Origin: Zea mays
Taxonomy: Eukaryota; Streptophyta; Magnoliopsida; Poales; Poaceae
Direction of reading: 5' to 3'
Length of the DNA stretch: 64,000 bases
Assembly: GCF_902167145.1 (NCBI RefSeq)
Contig: NC_001666.2
Location: 23,501 to 87,500 of the forward strand
The notes under the pieces were generated by a model. It did not search any database, had not been told where the DNA came from, and saw only the letters and a list, made by a program, of their open reading frames with translations. Of the stretch, positions 13,073 through 28,717 are shown in pieces. Position numbers and translations under genes: made by a program. The stretch's first letter is position 1. Every line of letters starts with the position of its first letter.

Positions 13073-14596
13073 ATGGCAACCCTTCGAGTCGACGAAATTA
13101 ATAAAATTCTCCGCGAACGTATTGAACAATATAATAGGAAAGTAGGGATTGAGAATATCGGTCGCGTAGTGCAAGTGGGGGATGGGATTGCTCGTATTAT
13201 AGGTCTTGGTGAAATAATGTCAGGTGAATTAGTCGAATTTGCAGAAGGGACGAGAGGTATTGCTCTGAATTTGGAATCTAAAAATGTTGGGATTGTATTA
13301 ATGGGCGATGGGTTGATGATACAAGAGGGAAGTTTTGTAAAAGCAACAGGAAGAATTGCTCAGATACCCGTGAGCGAGGCTTACTTGGGTCGTGTTATAA
13401 ATGCTCTCGCTAAACCTATTGATGGGAGAGGCGAAATTGTCGCTTCAGAATCTCGCTTAATTGAATCTCCTGCTCCGGGTATAATTTCTAGGCGTTCCGT
13501 ATATGAACCCCTTCAAACAGGGCTTATTGCTATCGATTCGATGATCCCCATAGGGCGCGGTCAGCGAGAGTTAATTATTGGGGACAGACAGACTGGCAAA
13601 ACAGCAGTAGCCACAGATACAATTCTCAATCAAAAAGGTCAAGATGTAATATGTGTTTATGTAGCTATCGGTCAAAGAGCATCCTCCGTGGCTCAAGTAG
13701 TAACTACTTTCCACGAAGAGGGGGCCATGGAATACACTATTGTAGTAGCTGAAATGGCGGATTCACCCGCTACATTACAATATCTCGCTCCTTATACGGG
13801 AGCAGCCCTGGCTGAGTATTTTATGTACCGCGAACGGCATACCTTAATAATTTATGATGATCTCTCCAAACAGGCACAAGCTTATCGCCAAATGTCCCTT
13901 CTATTAAGAAGACCTCCCGGCCGCGAAGCTTATCTAGGGGATGTTTTTTATTTGCATTCACGCCTTTTAGAAAGAGCCGCTAAATTAAATTCTCTTTTAG
14001 GCGAAGGGAGTATGACCGCTTTACCAATAGTGGAGACTCAATCTGGAGACGTTTCCGCCTATATTCCTACTAATGTAATTTCAATTACAGATGGACAAAT
14101 ATTCTTATCCGCGGATCTATTCAATGCCGGAATTCGACCTGCTATTAATGTGGGTATTTCAGTTTCCAGAGTAGGATCCGCAGCTCAAATTAAAGCCATG
14201 AAACAAGTAGCTGGCAAATCAAAATTGGAACTAGCTCAATTCGCAGAATTACAAGCCTTTGCACAATTCGCCTCCGCTCTGGATAAAACAAGTCAGAATC
14301 AATTGGCAAGGGGTCGACGATTACGGGAATTGCTTAAACAATCCCAATCAAACCCTCTCCCAGTGGAAGAGCAGGTAGCTACTATTTATACCGGAACGAG
14401 AGGATATCTTGATTCGTTAGAAATTGAACAGGTAAAGAAATTTCTGGATGAGTTACGTAAACACCTAAAAGATACTAAACCTCAATTCCAAGAAATTATA
14501 TCTTCTAGTAAGACATTCACCGAGCAAGCAGAAACCCTTTTGAAGGAAGCTATTCAGGAACAGCTTGAACGGTTTTCCCTTCAGGAACAAACATAA
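13073..14596 (+). CDS. atpA: ATP synthase CF1 alpha subunit
   Basis: Regulatory nucleotide-binding alpha subunit of CF1, 507 residues from ATG 13073 ([20 protein letters not shown]). The Walker A motif GDRQTGKT is at residues 170-177 and the alpha signature [14 protein letters not shown] at about 357-370. The last gene of the atp operon. Codon 383 is genomic TCA (Ser) within [11 protein letters not shown]; in maize this codon is reported as edited to Leu. That is recalled, not seen here. The C-terminus carries the usual helical domain ending SLQEQT. Confidence 0.98.
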   Translation: MATLRVDEINKILRERIEQYNRKVGIENIGRVVQVGDGIARIIGLGEIMSGELVEFAEGTRGIALNLESKNVGIVLMGDGLMIQEGSFVKATGRIAQIPVSEAYLGRVINALAKPIDGRGEIVASESRLIESPAPGIISRRSVYEPLQTGLIAIDSMIPIGRGQRELIIGDRQTGKTAVATDTILNQKGQDVICVYVAIGQRASSVAQVVTTFHEEGAMEYTIVVAEMADSPATLQYLAPYTGAALAEYFMYRERHTLIIYDDLSKQAQAYRQMSLLLRRPPGREAYLGDVFYLHSRLLERAAKLNSLLGEGSMTALPIVETQSGDVSAYIPTNVISITDGQIFLSADLFNAGIRPAINVGISVSRVGSAAQIKAMKQVAGKSKLELAQFAELQAFAQFASALDKTSQNQLARGRRLRELLKQSQSNPLPVEEQVATIYTGTRGYLDSLEIEQVKKFLDELRKHLKDTKPQFQEIISSSKTFTEQAETLLKEAIQEQLERFSLQEQT

Positions 14597-14727
14597 ATAT
14601 AGCATGTCTACTCTTATTAGTATAACTCGTGTTAGTAGAAGAGGAATCAAAGATTTTTCATTTGAATCATGCAAATTTTTTTTTTCGTTTTTAGTATAGT
14701 TATTTAAAGAATAGATAGAAAAAAGAT

Positions 14728-14799
14728 TGCGTCCAATAGGATTTGAACCTATACCAAAGGTTTAGAAGACCTCTGTCCTATCCATTAGACAATGGACGC
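14728..14799 (-). tRNA. trnR-UCU: tRNA-Arg (UCU)
   Basis: 72-nt cloverleaf on the minus strand starting GCGTCCATTGTCTAATGG and ending in the complementary acceptor strand TTGGACGC plus discriminator A. The anticodon TCT is in the loop of GAGGTCTTCTAAACC-type sequence and the T-arm reads GGTTCAAATCC. It follows atpA, as in other grasses. Confidence 0.96.
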
Positions 14800-14940
14800 T
14801 TCTCTTTCTTATTTTATTCTTTCTTTTTTATATTTCAGAGAAATAATAAAAAACTGTTAGACCGAAACTCTTTTAGGAAAGAAAAACAAATCCATATACC
14901 ATATACAAATGGATGATACATATATCATAAAGAAGGAATA

Positions 14941-15010
14941 TGGAGCAGGTAGTCAGTATCGAACCCGTAACCCCAAGGTTATGAGCTTTGTGAGCTACCA
15001 AACTGCTCCA
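14941..15010 (-). pseudogene. Chimeric trnfM/trnG relic
   Basis: On the minus strand, the D-arm, anticodon region and T-stem start (GTGGAGCAGTTTGGTAGCTC then GCTCATAACCTTG) match trnfM-CAU with a few substitutions. The 5' acceptor strand is wrong for trnfM, and the 3' part (GGGTTCGAT then CTACCTGC) looks like the end of a glycine tRNA. This fits the recombinant tRNA pseudogene described in rice at an endpoint of the large cereal plastid inversion. An 8-base terminal stem (TGGAGCAG with CTGCTCCA) can still form, but the T-arm is broken. Confidence 0.85.
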
Positions 15011-15162
15011 CCTTCTTAGCGGGAAACTAGTGGGTTGGATAGGCCCCTCTACCATATCTATACAAATAGAATAGTCCATTTATACAGAATGGTAAAGAGG
15101 GCTCTTCTACGATCATCAATTCGAGAAAACCATACAAATATGAAAGAAAGGGTATTTTATCC

Positions 15163-15474
15163 TTACCAACTGGATCTTGTTGCACCCGGTAACAAACATG
15201 CATAAACCATTTCTCGAAGTATGTGTCCGGATAGCCCAAAGTCTCGATAGTTAGCTCTAGGTCTTCCGGTTAAAAAACAACGTCGATGAAGGCGTGTAGG
15301 TGCACTATTACGTGGTAGGGATTGCAATTTTTCTTGCATTTTTGTTTTTTCGCTCAAACTCAAAGGGGAAACTTTGCTTCTTATCTTTTTTTTTGAGGAT
15401 CGACGAATCAAATGATATTTTTGTTCTAATTTCTGCCGCTTCTTCTCCCTCTGAATCAAACTTTTTTTTGCCAT
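15163..15474 (-). CDS. rps14: 30S ribosomal protein S14
   Basis: Small-subunit protein uS14, 103 residues, minus strand from ATG at 15474 ([14 protein letters not shown]). The conserved C-terminal half [20 protein letters not shown] and the terminal [10 protein letters not shown] are intact. Very basic, as expected. It lies downstream of psaB on the same strand (psaA-psaB-rps14 operon), with the tRNA relic just beyond its 3' end. Confidence 0.98.
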   Translation of the reverse strand: MAKKSLIQREKKRQKLEQKYHLIRRSSKKKIRSKVSPLSLSEKTKMQEKLQSLPRNSAPTRLHRRCFLTGRPRANYRDFGLSGHILREMVYACLLPGATRSSW

Positions 15475-15618
15475 AATGTGCCGTTCCTATTATTACCAAG
15501 TATATGGTTCTAATCCTAGATAGAAAAATAAATAGCAAAAATCTAAAAAGGCGGATCCTCCCTCTCCATCAAGAGTAATGAACTGGGTTCTGATACAGTA
15601 CAAAAAAAAATAACTAAA

Positions 15619-17844
<2,226 letters not shown>

Positions 17845-17851
17845 CTAGCCA

Positions 17852-20712
<2,861 letters not shown>

Positions 20713-22692
20713 TTATTCAAATTCAAAGCGCTTCGTAATCTTTAACCAGTTCTGTGCTTCAATATAATTTCCTGGAGTAAGCGCTATAGCTTGTTTCCAA
20801 TACTCAGCAGCTTGATCAAACCAAGCTTCCGCAATTTCCGAATCGCCCTGTAGAATGGCCTGTTCTCCTCGGTTGGAATAGGCAGTTCCTTTCCCTAGAA
20901 CCGTACTTGAGAGTTTCCTACCTCATACGGCTCAGAAATTGCTATCTTAATTTCCCCTATCTTAACTGAATTCGATTTCTCAAAAATCAATCCAATTTCT
21001 TCTTGGGTTAAGCAGAAGAAGTTAATTACCTAAGTTTCAAACCCTAATTTTGATCAATAATCAGTTTGATCTTTTCTCCCACCTTCAGAAGAATGAAGCA
21101 TAGATAGACCTATATCCTTCGTTCGAATTTTCTGAAAGGTAACTATCTCGGTTTCGTTTCTTTCATATATGAAATTTCTATAGAATCCTGGAAAAAGACC
21201 TTTTTCCATAAGAAAGAAAAAAGAACTTACTATCTTTGGGATCTGATACTACACCGCTGCTTAATCCCTTAGTGGATCGGCTTTATTACATAAGCGGATT
21301 CCTAAATTTTGTCCCATATCGTGGTATAATGAAGCAGTTTTTTTTAGTTGTATCGACCCAGTCGCTCACTAATTGATCTTTACGGTGTTTTCTCTATCAA
21401 TTTCAGCTTTATCCATAGAATAGTAGTATAGGCTCTACTTTCTTCCTATTTTGATTCTCGTGAAGTGTCCTTCCTTCCTACAGCTGATAGGGTAAAATCG
21501 TTGTTTTGACGATCCCTATGTAGAAAGCCCTCTTTTCTAGTATTCACTAGAAAATTTCCTCCTTTCTTTTTTTTCTTCTTTCTATAGTGGAGATAGTCGC
21601 ACGTAATGACAGATCACGGCCATATTATTAAAAGCTTGCGGTAAGAAGGGGTTTCGTTCTAGCGCCCGGAAATAATATTCCAAAGCCTTTGTATGCTCTC
21701 CATTGCTTGTGTGTATAAGGCCTATGTTATATAGTATATAACTTCGATCATAGGGATCAATTTCTAGTCGCGTAGCTTCATAATAATTCTGCAAAGCTTC
21801 CGCATAATTTCCTTCGGATTGAGCCAACATCCGTTACGGTCGTTCATTCTATTCAAAAAATCTCCGTTCCAAAACCGTACATGAGGTTTTCATCTCATAC
21901 GGCTTCTCCCTTCTATACATAGTACTAAGCGAAAAATCTATAGAATAAAAATCGAATTAGTCCCATCTCATTATGGACCGAAGGGGGCTGGTATTTTTCC
22001 AAGAAATCTCTAGCCAACCTTCCCCCAAGAGGTTTTTCTTAACACCAATGAATTATATTAATGCTAGAGGAAAACGATAGCTCCAAGAATTTCTTTGTTC
22101 TCAACGCCTCCTATTTAGAGGAATTAGCCACTTCAACGACCTTTGATGGTTATAAGGGTATCCAAAGTACAAACCTGATGGTTGTTTGTTATCCCAACCA
22201 TTCTTCCCAACCCTGATACCAATCAGGAAAGGGCTAATTTCTAACAAAGTTTTTCTCTTGTTGATTCCTATTTCGTGGTGTAGTGCTTTTCTCCCCTATG
22301 CTGCCTATTGGTACTAGTAGAGTCGGATTGCCCTGTAATACAGAACCTATCCTGTAGGTGTAACCTTTCGCTCAATACTCAAATCTACAATTGAAGCATC
22401 TGAGGCCACATCAATCGAGGATACACGACAGAAGGAATTGTTAGTTCACCTCACCTTCCCCAAGCGCGGGTTTCCTTTACTAATTTTGTTCTCTCTATGC
22501 GAACCCTCTCTCTTTCTCGTAAGAATGAGATATAGGTAGGGCTAAAAAAAAAAAGAGTCAAATCGCACCATCTCTATAATAAGTAAATGCCCTTTTTTCC
22601 CCGGAGGTTGTCGGAATTATTTGCAATAAAATATTGGCTACAATCGAGGAGGTCTTATCAATGAAATTTCCATTTATACGGGATCTAGGCAT
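20713..22692 (-). CDS. ycf3: Photosystem I assembly factor Ycf3, three exons
   Basis: Thylakoid-associated TPR protein needed to assemble the PSI complex, 170 residues. Exon 1 is 22569-22692 (124 nt, [20 protein letters not shown]), exon 2 is 21603-21832 (230 nt, with TPR-like repeats such as [20 protein letters not shown]), exon 3 is 20713-20871 (159 nt, ending KITKRFEFE). Boundaries follow the group II GTGCG 5' ends and keep the family frame: RDG across junction 1 and HYRGEQ across junction 2. Codons 15 (TCC) and 62 (ACG) coincide with editing sites I recall for maize (Ser to Phe, Thr to Met). Confidence 0.95.
20872..21602 (-). other. Group II intron 2 of ycf3
   Basis: 731-base intron beginning GTGCGACT on the minus strand at 21602. 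Near its 3' end the sequence GAGCCGTATGAGGTAGG, paired with a later complementary stretch, is the expected domain V. There is no internal coding frame. Confidence 0.88.
21833..22568 (-). other. Group II intron 1 of ycf3
   Basis: 736-base intron beginning GTGCGATT on the minus strand at 22568 and ending in AAC before exon 2. The domain V-like GAGCCGTATGAGATGAAAA segment with its partner lies near 21880-21910. There is no internal coding frame. Confidence 0.88.
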
Positions 22693-23289
22693 AATTCCCA
22701 ACCCATTCTATATAGAATTCTTTTCATTCTATCACAAAATAACATAAAAACAAAACATTCGATTCTTATAAATCGATCCATATGCTCTAAATGGATAAGA
22801 GAGATATGGATTTTCCGCTCAGCTCAAATTGTCTCCTTTTCCTCTGTTTGGACAAGAAGAGAAGAAGAGATATGAAATATTTGACTAAGACTGGAATTTC
22901 ATTCCACTTTCCTATTTCTCAACAACAACTTCCCTCATCAGCTATTTCGCGTTTTCAAAGTCATTAATTGCCCCATACCCCTTTTATATTTAGATTGTAT
23001 GGCGTAATGTACCTTATGCAAATGGAATTCTAGGGTTCCTTTATTTTCTTATGGAATAAGAAGAATTCTTCCATTCTCTTTTTATTTTGGTTTTCCCCAA
23101 AGAAAAACTTTTCGAGGGAGCAGAATTCCTAGTAAAAAAATACAGGATCCTTCCACTTAGATGAAAAGGAATTTTTCCATCCAATCCAATAGAGCCATGG
23201 AATTCCCGAGCCGTTGTGGCTGTACCTGTACTGCAGGAATACGAAAACTCGCTATTCACTCAGTTTATTTTCCATAATAAGATTATGTA
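22693..23289. other. ycf3-trnS spacer
   Basis: 597 bases of AT-rich non-coding DNA between divergently arranged ycf3 (-) and trnS (+). No conserved frame or RNA gene is seen. The ycf3 promoter region should be here. Confidence 0.6.
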
Positions 23290-23376
23290 GGAGAGATGGC
23301 CGAGCGGTTCAAGGCGTAGCATTGGAACTGCTATGTAGACTTTTGTTTACCGAGGGTTCGAATCCCTCTCTTTCCG
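23290..23376 (+). tRNA. trnS-GGA: tRNA-Ser (GGA)
   Basis: 87-nt class II tRNA starting GGAGAGATGGCCGAGCGG and ending TCTCTTTCCG. The anticodon GGA is in ATTGGAACT, with the expected long variable arm and the T-arm GAGGGTTCGAATCCCTC. The acceptor stem pairs cleanly. Confidence 0.97.
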
Positions 23377-23656
23377 TTTCTCTTAATTCATCAATGTTAG
23401 CGATCACAATGTATCAAATTAAATAACAATTTATTCCAACAATAATACCTTTAATTAATAGAAATTCTCTATAGCAAATTACTGTGGTATGTAAAATACA
23501 CATCGAGGAAATAACAAAAAAGAAAAAAGTATCCTAGGGTTAATCTATTTCTGCTAGGTGAACGGGAAAATACGAATTAAGAGCCTTAGGTCGATTTAGT
23601 TCGGGGAAAGGGGAAGGGGAAAAAAATTCTATGAACCTTTCCTTTTTTCGTTAAGT

Positions 23657-24262
23657 TCAAGTCTGGCGAGAATAATATTCTACAACTAACAACTCATTTA
23701 TTTTGAGACCGACCCACTTCCTATCTAGAATTTTTTTTACTAGTCCTTTATATTGCAATGTGTCAACCGTCAAATGCTTTGGTAATTTGCCCGGATCGGA
23801 TGAAGCAATATAATTTTGAACCAAACGTTTTGATCGTTGGTTATCCTTCGTAGTAATAATATCTCGGGGTTTGCAACGAAAGCTTGGTATATCAACTATA
23901 CGACCATTAACTAAAATATGTCTATGGTTAACTAATTGTCGGGCCCCAGGAATGGTTGAAGCCATACCCAATCGAAAAAGGATATTATCCAAACGCATTT
24001 CAAGTAATTGTAGTAAAACCTGACCTGTGGATCTTTTTGCTTTTCCAGCGATATGTACATATCTAAGTAATTGTCGTTCTGTCAGACCATAATGAAAACG
24101 CAATTTCTGTTTTTCTTGAAGACGAATACGATATTGCTCTTTTTTCCCAGAATGGAATTTCTTTTTCTGATTACTTCCGGATTTAGGCGTTTTTCTAGTG
24201 AGTCCTGGTAAAGCTCCCAGACGGCGTATTTTTTTTAAACGAGGCCCTCGATAACGGGACAT
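23657..24262 (-). CDS. rps4: 30S ribosomal protein S4
   Basis: Primary 16S rRNA-binding protein uS4, 201 residues, minus strand, ATG at 24262 ([20 protein letters not shown]). The S4 RNA-binding domain is in the middle, with [20 protein letters not shown] and the [15 protein letters not shown] turn (here [14 protein letters not shown]). The C-terminus [13 protein letters not shown] is typical. Length equals that of other grasses. It is opposite in strand to trnS-GGA, with a 280-base gap between the two 3' ends. Confidence 0.97.
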   Translation of the reverse strand: MSRYRGPRLKKIRRLGALPGLTRKTPKSGSNQKKKFHSGKKEQYRIRLQEKQKLRFHYGLTERQLLRYVHIAGKAKRSTGQVLLQLLEMRLDNILFRLGMASTIPGARQLVNHRHILVNGRIVDIPSFRCKPRDIITTKDNQRSKRLVQNYIASSDPGKLPKHLTVDTLQYKGLVKKILDRKWVGLKINELLVVEYYSRQT

Positions 24263-24580
24263 GAAGACTCCTTTTTTATTTTATTGAAATTTCATTTTAC
24301 ACAATAAATTTCGTTCTATTTACATTACAGAATACAGCGAAATTCAAACAGAATTAAACTAAAGGATAAACAGAGTAAAATCTACTAAAGTAACACAAAA
24401 AATGGAGTAACACAAAAAATGGAATTTCATCAACATCTGGATTTTTTGTATATATATTATTTATTTTTATGCTTTGTATCTAGCAAAATTGTAAGGTAAA
24501 ACGACATAATAGACCCTGATTCCCCATTTTATTCGGAGAAAAAGAGAAATTCTTGTTCATAGAACATCGATAGAAAAAAA
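24263..24580. other. rps4-trnT spacer with a 17-bp tandem repeat
   Basis: 318 bases, non-coding. A 17-base unit starting GTAACACAAAAAATGGA is present twice in tandem at 24390-24406 and 24407-24423. I see nothing else. Confidence 0.7.
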
Positions 24581-24653
24581 AGCCGACTATCGGATTTGAA
24601 CCGATGACCCTCGCATTACAAATGCGATGCTCTAACCTCTGAGCTAAGTGGGC
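24581..24653 (-). tRNA. trnT-UGU: tRNA-Thr (UGU)
   Basis: 73-nt cloverleaf on the minus strand starting GCCCACTTAGCTCAGAGG, with anticodon TGT in GCATTTGTAATGC and the T-arm CGGTTCAAATCCG. Position between rps4 and trnL is the standard one. Confidence 0.96.
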
Positions 24654-25465
24654 TTACATAACAGAAATAGTGTAACAAATAAAAATATATATATAGGGAA
24701 TCTGTAAAATGTCAGATCTTAATTATTAATCTTAGTTATTAACTAGTTCTAAATTGGAAGTTCCACTTAGATAGAAAAAAAAAAATACTAGAATTTCATA
24801 AAGATAAAGTTAGCTTGATATGCTTAACTAAATGATATTCTTAAATAGGATTATAGAATTTATTGAACTTTCTTTTTATTTCTCTAATTCGCAAATGGAT
24901 TTTTTTAATAGAATCTATTCCAAATTCTATATTGAATTTGATTTCAGATATTTTCAATTTGATATGGCTCGGAGGAATAATCTAATACATAGAAAAGAAG
25001 AAAAAGAAGAATATATATGAATAATATAATAAAGAGAAAATGCCAAGAGATTGGCATTTTCATTTGATCATTATATACATTTTTGAGATATTTTGTTTTT
25101 TTATTTGTTAATAATTTAAGGATAAATAGTTCACTAAGGAGAAGATAGAATCATAGCAAATGAAATTTCTAATTCAGTTTAGAAAAAAAGAATGAATATC
25201 AAGCGTTATAGTATGATTTGGAATACTCTAAAAAAGGAAGGAGGGAGGCGGGAGAGAGAAAAACTTTTGGATATATTCATTCCGATTGAATTGCAAATAT
25301 ATCAACGATAAAATCAATGCAATTCTGAATTGCAATAAGCGAGCGGGGTGTCTCAAATAGAGATGAGTTGCTAGACTACGTCGAATAATGAATTCAATGA
25401 TTCAAAAAAAACTAAGAGATGGATTAAATTATACAAGGAATCCTGGTTTCAAAGAAAAGTAAAAT
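24654..25465. other. trnT-trnL spacer with a perfect hairpin
   Basis: 812 very AT-rich bases without genes. A perfect 10-bp hairpin (AAAATGCCAA, loop GAGA, TTGGCATTTT) lies at 25037-25060. A 62-codon frame at 24832 is low-complexity chance sequence. Confidence 0.65.
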
Positions 25466-26008
25466 GGGGATATGGCGAAATCGGTAGACGCTACGGACTT
25501 GATTGTATTGAGCCTTGGTATGGAAACCTGCTAAGTGGTAACTTCCAAATTCAGAGAAACCCTGGAATGAAAAATGGGCAATCCTGAGCCAAATCCCTTT
25601 TTTGAAAAACAAGTGGTTCTCAAACTAGAACCCAAAGGAAAAGGATAGGTGCAGAGACTCAATGGAAGCTGTTCTAACGAATCGAAGTAATAACGATTAA
25701 TCACAGAACCCATATTATAATATAGGTTCTTTATTTTATTTTTAGAATGAAATTAGGAATGATTATGAAATAGAAAATTCATAATTTTTTTTTAGAATTA
25801 TTGTGAATCTATTCCAATCAAATATTGAGTAATCAAATCCTTCAATTCATTGTTTTCGAGATCTTTTAATTTTAAAAAGTGGATTAATCGGACGAGGATA
25901 AAGAGAGAGTCCCATTCTACATGTCAATACTGACAACAATGAAATTTCTAGTAAAAGGAAAATCCGTCGACTTTATAAGTCGTGAGGGTTCAAGTCCCTC
26001 TATCCCCA
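25466..26008 (+). tRNA. trnL-UAA: tRNA-Leu (UAA), interrupted by a group I intron
   Basis: The 5' exon (25466-25500, GGGGATATGGCGAAATCGG...) and the 3' exon (25959-26008, ending CTCTATCCCCA) join into an 85-nt leucine tRNA with long variable arm. The intron (25501-25958, 458 nt) splits the UAA anticodon after its first base. Core elements of a group I intron are visible: AATCCTGAGCC at about 25579 and GCAGAGACTCAATGG at about 25651. This is the well-known ancient cyanobacterial-type intron. Confidence 0.96.
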
Positions 26009-26371
26009 AACCCTCTTTTATTCCCTAACCATAGTTGTTATCCTTTTTTTCTTTTATCAATGGGTTTAAGATTCACTAGCTTTCTCATTCTACTCTTTCA
26101 CAAAGGAGTGCGACAAGAACTCAATGAATCTTATGCTATTCATTAAATAGATGATTTCTTTTTTATTTCTTTTTTATTTATTAGAGTAGAGTATCGGCAA
26201 GGAATCTCGATTATTAATTCGTTTTTTTTAAGTATTATTAAGTAAGCCATCCACAATGCATAGGACTAACCCCTCCCATTTCCTAATTTTGAATGGAATA
26301 CTTTATTGATTTTTTAGTCCCTTTAATTGACATAGATGCAAATACTTTACTAAGATGATGCACAAGAAAGG
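26009..26371. other. trnL-trnF spacer
   Basis: 363 bases of non-coding DNA between the two tRNAs, the standard trnL-F phylogenetic marker. No trnF-derived duplicate copies are visible. Confidence 0.7.
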
Positions 26372-26376
26372 GTCAG

Positions 26377-26413
<37 letters not shown>

Positions 26414-26444
26414 CGTGTCACCAGTTCAAATCTGGTTCCTGGCA
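26372..26444 (+). tRNA. trnF-GAA: tRNA-Phe (GAA)
   Basis: 73-nt cloverleaf starting GTCAGGATAGCTCAGTTGG, anticodon GAA in GGACTGAAAATCC, T-arm CCAGTTCAAATCTGG, ending TCCTGGCA. The acceptor stem pairs with one G-U. Confidence 0.97.
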
Positions 26445-27034
26445 CAGAAAAAAAGGATCTACTGAATAGATATTGATACAAATATTTTGAGATGGATTGG
26501 GGTAAATATTTATTAAAAATCTACTTAGTCTTTAGTCTAGAGTAAGTAGATAAATCTCTAGAGTAAGTAGATAAATCTCTACACACTTCTTTTTCTTTTA
26601 AAAAAAAGGGTTTAAATCTCTGGTTCTTTATGGTATAGAAAGAGGTGAGATTAGGTGCCCTTTTCTTCATTTTGCATTTCTTATTAATTTTGTATACCGC
26701 TATTCCGAAGAATATATTTTTTTTTATTCTTGCTTATCCTACTTTCCCAGTTGTTCTAAGTAATATGCGCGGTACAAAGTTCGTGGTAGGAACTTCTTTG
26801 AGTCATTGTATTTTTCTGTTCATACGAAGGAAACAAATATGTGATTTTCCAAATTGGAAAATAGAAATGAAGCCCTTTTTGTTCAGTCTATCTGGACCTT
26901 TTGTATAATAGGAATTAATTAGAATATTATATTCTAAGTATTTCGTTTCGTCTAGGAACAGAACGTCAAAATATTCCTTGACTTGAATAAAATCTGGAAT
27001 TGTGTTGTATAAGTGAACATGAATTTATTATCAC
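26445..27034. other. trnF-ndhJ spacer with a 21-bp tandem repeat
   Basis: 590 bases, non-coding. A 21-base unit starting TCTAGAGTAAGTAG is present twice at 26536-26577. An 87-codon frame at 26645 starts with GTG and resembles no known plastid protein. Confidence 0.65.
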
Positions 27035-27514
27035 TCAATGAGCATCTTGTATTTCATAGAAATTGGGGGTTATATAGTCCTTACGTAAGGGCCAGCCTAT
27101 CCAACTTTCAGGCATTAAGATACGTTTAAGACGTGGATGATTATCATAAGAAATTCCCACCATATCATAAGATTCGCGTTCTTGAAAATCGGCACTTCTC
27201 CAAACCCAGAAAACGGACGGGATTCTAGGATTATCCTTTTGGGCAAAGACTTTTATGCATACCTCTTCTGGGTTATCTATACCATACTGTATTCTCGTAA
27301 GATGATACACGCTAGCTAAAGATCCACCGGGTGCTACGTCATAAGCACATTGGGAACGTAAATAATTGTAACCATATACATATAAAATGACAGCAATGGA
27401 ATCCCAATCCCCCGCTTTTATTTGTAAAGTCTCTACTCCTCGATGATCGAAGCCCAAAGACCTATGAACCACGTCATGTTTAACTAGCCAATTAGATAAC
27501 CAACCCTGCTGCAT
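27035..27514 (-). CDS. ndhJ: NDH complex subunit J (30 kDa / NuoC type)
   Basis: Peripheral-arm subunit of the thylakoid NDH complex, which carries electrons from ferredoxin to plastoquinone in cyclic flow. 159 residues from ATG 27514 ([20 protein letters not shown]); the open frame to 27550 adds 12 unconserved residues. The family motif [25 protein letters not shown], split across about residues 108-132, is intact with the terminal [16 protein letters not shown]. Last gene of ndhC-ndhK-ndhJ. Confidence 0.97.
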   Translation of the reverse strand: MQQGWLSNWLVKHDVVHRSLGFDHRGVETLQIKAGDWDSIAVILYVYGYNYLRSQCAYDVAPGGSLASVYHLTRIQYGIDNPEEVCIKVFAQKDNPRIPSVFWVWRSADFQERESYDMVGISYDNHPRLKRILMPESWIGWPLRKDYITPNFYEIQDAH

Positions 27515-27617
27515 TGTCTTGATCTCTCCCCCTTTGTATAAATATTTCACATTTCAAATGCAAGTTTGAAAGATTGTACTGCTCTTTTCTTTCTTTTTCT
27601 GCACAAAAGAACCCCTC

Positions 27618-28364
27618 CTAATTCACTAATTTGTAGGAAGATACTGAACTTTTGGATTTGAAAAAAGTTTCAGAAGATATATCTAAAGTAGATGGTGATT
27701 GATAGAGCAATTCTTGTTCGTAAGTTCCAGTGTGAGTACTGCGCCGAACATAAAGTTTGTGACGGGTAGTAAAAGATCTATTTTTCTTTTGACTTTGACA
27801 TAGAGTTCGATCCTCAATTATTTCTCGCGCTATCTTCTTACGAAGTTTTGTTAGGGCATCTATAACAGCCTCTGGTTTAGGCGGGCAACCCGGCAGGTAG
27901 ACGTCCACAGGAATTAACTTATCAACTCCTCGAACAGTACTATAGGAATCTGTACTGAACATGCCCCCTGTAATAGTACAGGCTCCCATAGCAATGACGT
28001 ATTTCGGTTCAGGCATTTGCTCATATAATCGCACTAAAGATGGAGCCATTTTCATTGTTACCGTACCAGCTGTTAAAATTAGGTCCGCTTGTCTAGGACT
28101 TGATCTGGGTACCAATCCATAACGATCAAAGTCGAATCGTGAGCCTATTAATGAAGCAAATTCAATGAAACAACAACTGGTACCATATAGAAGGGGCCAT
28201 AAACTTGAGAGTCTTGACCAATTTGAAAGATCGTTTGGTGTAGTTGAAATAACGGAATTGGAACTTGTTTGGTCGAGTAACGGAAACTCAATCAAACTCA
28301 TAATTGTCCCAATGGAATCTTTTCCTTCTTTTTTTTTTTTTTCTGAATATTCAGTTAAGACCAT
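27618..28364 (-). CDS. ndhK: NDH complex subunit K (PSST / NuoB type)
   Basis: Carries the terminal 4Fe-4S cluster (N2 type) of the NDH peripheral arm. From ATG 28364 ([16 protein letters not shown]) it has 248 residues and overlaps the end of ndhC by 10 bases. A second in-frame ATG at 28301 ([10 protein letters not shown]) would give 227 residues and is annotated in some grasses. Cluster ligands are visible in [20 protein letters not shown] and LPGCPPKPE. The grass-type C-terminal tail is Ser- and Thr-rich. Translational coupling with ndhC is likely from the overlap. Confidence 0.95.
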   Translation of the reverse strand: MVLTEYSEKKKKEGKDSIGTIMSLIEFPLLDQTSSNSVISTTPNDLSNWSRLSSLWPLLYGTSCCFIEFASLIGSRFDFDRYGLVPRSSPRQADLILTAGTVTMKMAPSLVRLYEQMPEPKYVIAMGACTITGGMFSTDSYSTVRGVDKLIPVDVYLPGCPPKPEAVIDALTKLRKKIAREIIEDRTLCQSQKKNRSFTTRHKLYVRRSTHTGTYEQELLYQSPSTLDISSETFFKSKSSVSSYKLVN

Positions 28365-28717
28365 TCCAAGGCTCCTTTTCGCCATGCATAAACTAAACCA
28401 ACAACTAGGATAAGCACAAAAATGAAAGCTTCGATAAAAACGGATACACCCAATACGTCGAAACTCATTGCCCAAGGGTAGAGAAAGACTGTTTCCACAT
28501 CAAAAACAACAAAAACTAGCGCAAACATGTAATAGCGTATTCGGAATTGTAACCAAGCCCCCCCCATGGGTTCTATACCCGATTCATAACTAGAAAGCTT
28601 CTCTGGTCCTTCACTAACCGGGGCTAAAAGTCCTGAAATCCAAAATACCAAAATAGGAATAAGGCTTGCTATTATTAGAAATGTCCAAAAAATATCATAT
28701 TCGTGAAGCAGAAACAT
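28355..28717 (-). CDS. ndhC: NDH complex subunit C (NuoA type)
   Basis: Membrane subunit of the thylakoid NDH complex, 120 residues, minus strand from ATG 28717 ([20 protein letters not shown]). Three transmembrane helices are visible, with the conserved loop [21 protein letters not shown] and the motif [15 protein letters not shown]. First gene of ndhC-ndhK-ndhJ; its stop codon lies inside the start region of ndhK. Confidence 0.97.
   Translation of the reverse strand: MFLLHEYDIFWTFLIIASLIPILVFWISGLLAPVSEGPEKLSSYESGIEPMGGAWLQFRIRYYMFALVFVVFDVETVFLYPWAMSFDVLGVSVFIEAFIFVLILVVGLVYAWRKGALEWS

Noticed and set aside
26645..26908. 87-codon frame in the trnF-ndhJ spacer
   Set aside because: It starts with GTG, lies in a fast-evolving spacer and has no recognisable motif.
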